From Syngnathus acus (Eukaryota > Chordata > Actinopteri > Syngnathiformes > Syngnathidae), in the NCBI RefSeq assembly GCF_901709675.1, contig NC_051090.1, forward strand, positions 11,293,342 through 11,357,341: DNA of 64,000 nucleotides. Reading direction: 5' to 3'. Below, piece by piece: positions 59,392 to 64,000 of the stretch. The notes below the pieces were generated by a model. The model saw only the letters and a list, made by a program, of their open reading frames with translations. It was not told the DNA's origin and made no database searches. Position numbers and translations under genes: made by a program. Within the stretch, counting starts at the first letter, position 1, and every line of letters begins with the position of its first letter.

Positions 59392-61816
59392 CTAGATGGC
59401 AGGGCCCACGGCGCTCCGTTCGAGTTCGGCAATCACCAACATGTGGTTGAAGTCAGCCGGGCTGCGGTTAAACGTCTCCACCAAGCCGAACGTCTCTTGC
59501 GTCTTGCTAGCGTAGAAGAGCTGCACCTGATTGGCCAAACATTGAGCCTGCACCACAGTCTAATGGGGGGGAAGAAGGCGGAAAAAAAACACGCACAGTT
59601 TATACAGTCAGCTGGTCCACCTGCTGGATGAAAACAATTTGAACCATTTGTGAGGTTTGAGCCGTGCATCGCTGTGATTCTCCCTTGGCCATTGACTACT
59701 CGGCTCACTTACGATGAACTTAGGGTCCAGCTCCGCCGTCACCAGCACGATGCCCTTGTCCTCCTTCAAGTCCTGGAAGTGGTGGAGGATCATCTGGCTG
59801 GGAGCGCTCTCTCCGTGAGTCTGCCTCACACACACACAAGCCAAAGTCCAGCGACACTTGACGGCAAAAAAGGCGACGCGCATGCTCACCTGGATGTTGA
59901 TGAGGGAGGTGAAGTGGACCTGGTGGGCGGACCAATGACCCACAAAGAACTCGTAGCCCTCCTTCTGAGGCAACGCAAACAAGAACTGGGGGATAAAAGC
60001 ATGATGGTGTTGACGGGAGAGAACAGAAGGCCTGGTGGCACCTTGACATCACGTGGGACAAATGAAACTGCTTTTTCTTTTTTTTTTTATAACAGTTTAC
60101 CTTCAGTTCACCTTTACAAAACTAACAATAATGTCCTTGCTTTTTATCTGTGGCAATTAACTTTGTTGCTTTTAAATGTTGTTTTGGAATAATAACCAAA
60201 ATAATGATGCATTGGCTTGATTTTGCGTTTTTCTACAGCTCGAGTCCAATTGCAGACGATGTGAGGTGCTGCCGGGCACTTGGGTGCGGATCTGGCACTG
60301 TATGGGTGCGCTCGCTGAGAATCTTACCGTGGGACACGCCTGCGCCCGAGCGCTGATGAACTCGTACGTCGGACTCTGCAAAACAGAGACAAATGCGTCT
60401 GAGCAGCTTGACCGTGCGGCAGGAAAGCACGTGCTGCAACTCGACGGGTGTCTGAGGGAGCAACCAAAATACGTCAAGATGAAGTGGACGTAGCGCTCAC
60501 CGGGATGACTGCGCTGATCGTGTCCTTGTCGGCGTAATATTTCATCCAAAGCTGAGCCGCACAAACAGCAAGACAACGGCAAACGCCGGCACCAAGAAAT
60601 GCTTGCATCAGAGCAATAACAACACCAGGCAACAGCTTCACAAAATCACCACAAACATTGTAGAAGAGAAGATGAAAATTGCCGCCCGCATTTCTCACCT
60701 CTGCAATCTCGTCACCTGTCTTGTCCCGTATCAGCCCCAGGTTGAGGACAGAGCCCAGCGACTAAAGAGCAGAGTGCAACCACAGCCCCCATCATCGTCA
60801 TCATCCTCAGCCAGAAAAGCGTGCGGCCGCACCTTGTTTTTGGTGAATGCTCCTGCGCTTCCAAGGCCAGTTGCCATCTTGTCGTACTTTTCCAACTGCC
60901 AAGACAACACAAACAGGTTGAGCGCTCCTCTGCGTTTGGTTGCTCTTTCCGCACTTGCTGACTCAATGTTCTTCTCAACCTGCTGCTCTGTGACTCTGAC
61001 AAACTCTGCTTGCTTGGAGTACCCGAGCACTTCTTTCTTGGACTCGTGGCGCTTCTCCAGCCGGGCCTTGAACTCCTCAGGCCTGCTACTGAAAGCACAG
61101 AGCCAGACAACGAGTGATGGCGCTAGCCGATCACATATAGCATGCATGTACAGTGATGGTACGGTTCCACTGCGGCCACATTTCAACTGATGCATTTCCG
61201 GGTGCGTGCTCCTCATCAGGCCCCTGTGTAACATTTTACGAGGACACACCAAAGATGTGCAAATTGGAATTCAATCAGTGCAGAAATACGCCTCGAAAGG
61301 TAATACACATTTGAAGATAATTTGCCAGCAAATCTAAGGAGCTCCTAACTCAGTGCGCTATCACATTTTTTGTACTGTGCTTTCCTCTACTGAGTGTCTT
61401 GCAATCTTTCACTTTTGAGTAGTTTTATTAATGCAGTGGCACTTCCATGAATTGTAAGATGCTATTAAAAGGTTGCCTGTGCACTCGAACCGGGTTAGGA
61501 AAACATTTTAAAAGAATTGGGCGTTCACAGCGACGCTGACGGGACGACGTTTCTGAATGTTTTGGTACCTCATAAGCTTTTTTTGTTTTGATAGCGTTCC
61601 GCGTGATTTTGCGTAACCGACTGACCTGCGTATTTTCTGAATCTTTTCCTGGTATTTGTTGTAGTTAGGATTGTCCTCCAACTCCGGTTCTTTTCGCACC
61701 GAGAAGGCCCGAAAGTGAGGCGGGACGAGGCCAGGTATCAGCGGCCTGATACCTGTCGCCCTGACCGCTAACATTCCTCTGTATGTGCAAGTCATTTGGA
61801 GCAAGGCGGCCGCCAT
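59392..61816 (-). CDS. atpaf1: ATP synthase mitochondrial F1 complex assembly factor 1
   Basis: ATPAF1 binds F1 beta subunits in the mitochondrial matrix and helps assemble the F1-ATPase. Exons, 5' to 3' on the minus strand, are 61816-61626, 61088-60980, 60895-60833, 60761-60699, 60551-60501, 60375-60328, 59985-59890, 59820-59713 and 59559-59392. Phase closes at each junction, giving 298 aa. The N-terminus ([20 protein letters not shown]...) is Arg-rich without acidic residues, as in a mitochondrial presequence. Family signatures are [56 protein letters not shown] and [16 protein letters not shown] chose ATG 61816 (AAGATGGCGG, strong context) over in-frame ATGs 27-30 nt upstream because the family starts MAA. 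The start overlaps a YY1-like AAGATGGCGGC. Confidence 0.95.
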
Positions 61817-62839
61817 CTTGCCATCGGCTCTGTCCCTCATCATGCCAAAGCACACGAAAGACAAAGTTTGCTGCATTACTGCCACCTTCTGAAATGGAGT
61901 GTGGGGCTGCAAAATGCCATTCACAATCTACTACACTCTTTCCAAAAATACGAATTTAAAGTTAACTCACAAGAACCTTTCATTAAAAATGTAACATCAT
62001 TTCATAACTCCTTGTATTTTTGTTGCTTTTTTTGTTTCGTAATTATTTAGTTGCTGTCTTAACACATGCTCGTCATTCTTCAGCAAAATTGCCACTTGTC
62101 AAGTAAAGGACTGATGGATCATTTCGCACGTCTCACAGAATGCTCACTACTAGAAAATATTTTGATCTATGTAAATTGAGCTGCAGTACTGTATTATTTA
62201 TTCCAAAGCAAACTTTTTTTTAACATAAACACTTATATTAAATGATAAAAACGATGAAGAGACTGATAGATTTTCAAATAAAACAGGAAGAGCGGAGAGC
62301 AACAATTTTAACTTTTTTTTAAAAAATTCATATTCTGAACATTTCCTCAAAATGGAAACAAAGAGGTTTTGAATAAATATGTTTTAATTTGATGATATAT
62401 TTTTGGGGAAAAAATGAAATGTACAACAAAAACGTGTGTATTTTTTCTATCACGGCGGAAGAAACCATATATTTTTCGAATGGCAAGTGCGTTGCCAAAC
62501 CATAACGTCATCTGGGTATTGAATGGATCTTGGTTTCCCATCATGCATTGTGCGACCGGATACGCTCGCTGCTTTTGGCGCGGTGGTAGCAGTTGTGGCG
62601 GCCATTTTGGAGTCTCTTCGACCACTCCACCCAAGTACTGAGCAAGCCACACACTGCTGCCGCGTATGACTTGTCCGCCTCCCATTGATTCCTCGCTATT
62701 TCTCTTTTCGCTGTCCGCACCACTTTTTTTCCGTCCCAGTTACCCGAGGACAACGGACACGCACGTGTTCTCCTAGCCGTCAAACGAGCGAAAGAACCGT
62801 CGAAGAAAGAAAAAAAAAAAAAAAGAAGAGCGAGCCGTT
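61817..62839. promoter_or_regulatory. Divergent atpaf1 / lmnb2 promoter region
   Basis: 1,023 bp separate the two start codons. The middle (61950-62440) is AT-rich with no recognised element. Towards lmnb2 there is TTCCCATCATGCATTGTG (62536-62553), close to the ZNF143/THAP11 motif. TTTGGCGC (62574-62581) is an E2F-type site, and GGCGGCCATTTTGG (about 62597-62610) is a YY1-type site. On the atpaf1 side, AAGATGGCGGC overlaps the start codon. No TATA box is seen. Sites are by pattern only. Confidence 0.5.
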
Positions 62840-63058
62840 ATGGCGTCTGCTACCCCAAGCCGTGAAGCTGGCCGGCCGGCGGCGGCCTCATCGACGCCAC
62901 TCTCACCCACCCGCATCTCTCGCCTGCAGGAGAAGCAAGACCTGCAGCACCTCAACGACCGGCTGGCCGTCTACATCGAGCGGGTACGCTCCCTGGAGCT
63001 GGAGAACGACCGGCTGCTGGTGAAAGTGTCCGAGAAAGAGGAGGTCACCACCAGGGAG
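62840..63058 (+). CDS. lmnb2: Lamin B2, first coding exon (gene continues past the window)
   Basis: Lamins are intermediate-filament proteins of the nuclear lamina. This exon encodes 73 aa: a short head with [14 protein letters not shown], including the Ser-Pro mitotic CDK1 site at Ser22, and the start of rod coil 1A ([20 protein letters not shown]). [15 protein letters not shown] matches LMNB2 better than LMNB1 or lamin A. The donor GAG|GTGAGT follows at 63059. Introns of this family split after this point, so the rest lies beyond 64000. The start codon follows an A-rich 5' UTR (62806-62826). Confidence 0.9.
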
Positions 63059-64000
63059 GTGAGTACAAGTGGCGACCCGGGCCCCCTCGACACTATCGTC
63101 TTCACTTGGCCTCGTTTTTTTGTTAACTCCCGTCAAAGTTGAGCAAAAACTACTCAAATGGACCTCTGGTGGGATCACACGAAACGTGGGTGGCGCCTGG
63201 CCAAATCATGAAACCGTTCATTTACTGTTTTTTTCTTTCCACTAAATAAAATAAAACACCTCGTACTTGAGCTAATTTTGACTTCCCAAAGTCGAACTGG
63301 TTGATGTGAGAACGTTTCGAGTGGTAAAAAGCTGCTCGGGGCTTTCCAAATTTGAAAAGAAAGCGGTTGATTGTGCGCGCCATTTAGTACCGACGCCCCC
63401 TCCCTATTTTAACTACTTCGCGGATTGATATTTGCTTCCTTTTTTGATTCACCATCTTCTCGAGTGGAACTGCCTCGACGTCAAACATTTAACGACTCTT
63501 TGCTGTTTTTTATTTTCGGCTCGTTTTCCCAACATGCATTTACTCGAAAGCATCGCTTTGAGACAGATTTCTGAGTTGTTAAAATTAACATGGCACACGG
63601 AATTCTTTACAACATTTGTGCAAACCCTAACAACATTGACTATTAATTTTGCAGCAATCGAAAAATCATCGCTCAGATTCAATCATCATTGCTCATATTT
63701 ATACGACACTGTGCACTTTTGTTTTTTAAAAAATTGAGTCGTGGTGAAGCCTTCTGTAGTGACATTTAAAAACGTCTTGAGTATGGTATTAAAATATTGT
63801 GTGTATTGGTGCAAAAAATAATTTTTTTGACCATCAAATTGTCTGCTAATCTTTGACCTATTCAAGACTTGAATCACCACTACTATTTATTCCATGGAAA
63901 ACAATTACTTTTTTCTTTTTCTCAAATTGAATGGGGAAAAATAGACCTTGATTTGTATCTGTTGTATCCAAGCAGCGATGCCATCCCGCCATACAAGTGT
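63059..64000 (+). other. lmnb2: lmnb2 intron 1 (partial)
   Basis: AT-rich non-coding sequence following the GTGAGT donor. No further lamin exon or bounded repeat is seen before the window ends. Confidence 0.7.

Noticed and set aside
60731-61252. 173-codon minus-strand frame as a single exon
   Set aside because: It reads through atpaf1 introns; the homologous protein requires splicing out the central part (VTEQQ joins LEKYDK).

Overview
The window is vertebrate nuclear DNA, most likely from a percomorph-type teleost. Five intron-rich vertebrate genes, GT/GC-AG introns, long (TG)n tracts and a typical fish mix of DNA transposons, LINEs, tRNA-derived SINEs and a Penelope-like element support this. 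There is no sign of bacterial, viral or organellar sequence. Gene names come from recognising protein families by eye; no database search was run.

Positions 1-33 kb are repeat-rich. A hAT element (489-3479, perfect 8-bp target duplication) carries two copies of a GTATAATGCGC-family DNA transposon, one of which carries a SINE. A third copy lies at 6902-7800. A near full-length but frameshifted LINE (12067-16523) sits between two long (TG)n tracts and is itself interrupted by another LINE tail. Next, at 17418-25744, is the most unusual locus. It is an intron-containing gene whose exons encode, in order, a C1-type zinc finger, an acidic linker, two short C2H2/C2HC-like fingers, a tyrosine-recombinase catalytic domain with R, K, R, H and Y in the right order, an acidic tail and a Myb/SANT-like C-terminus. 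This copy has a stop, a frameshift, a transposon insertion and a tandem duplication of one 54-nt exon. A Rex3-like LINE tail and an internally deleted hAT element follow.

Positions 33.6-64 kb are the housekeeping part: rpl36 (+, 105 aa), cherp (+, 20 inferred exons, 915 aa), rhpn1 (+, 16 inferred exons, 689 aa), atpaf1 (-, 9 exons, 298 aa) and the first coding exon of lmnb2 (+, running off the window). I assembled each gene exon by exon, and reading phase closes at every junction. rpl36 and cherp are head-to-tail, rhpn1 and atpaf1 converge with only 247 bp between stop codons, and atpaf1 and lmnb2 diverge from a ~1 kb spacer. The products act in different places: cytosolic ribosome, nuclear pre-mRNA processing, Rho signalling, mitochondrial F1-ATPase assembly and the nuclear lamina. 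Nothing suggests a joint pathway.

The introns hold many young insertions: a Tc1-like transposon, a Penelope-like element, SINEs, hAT MITEs and a pair of ~1.2 kb inverted elements either side of most of cherp. Several splice sites look non-canonical, with three inferred GC donors, a GAG acceptor and a donor made of a (GT)n repeat. The remaining intergenic stretches show no gene I can support.
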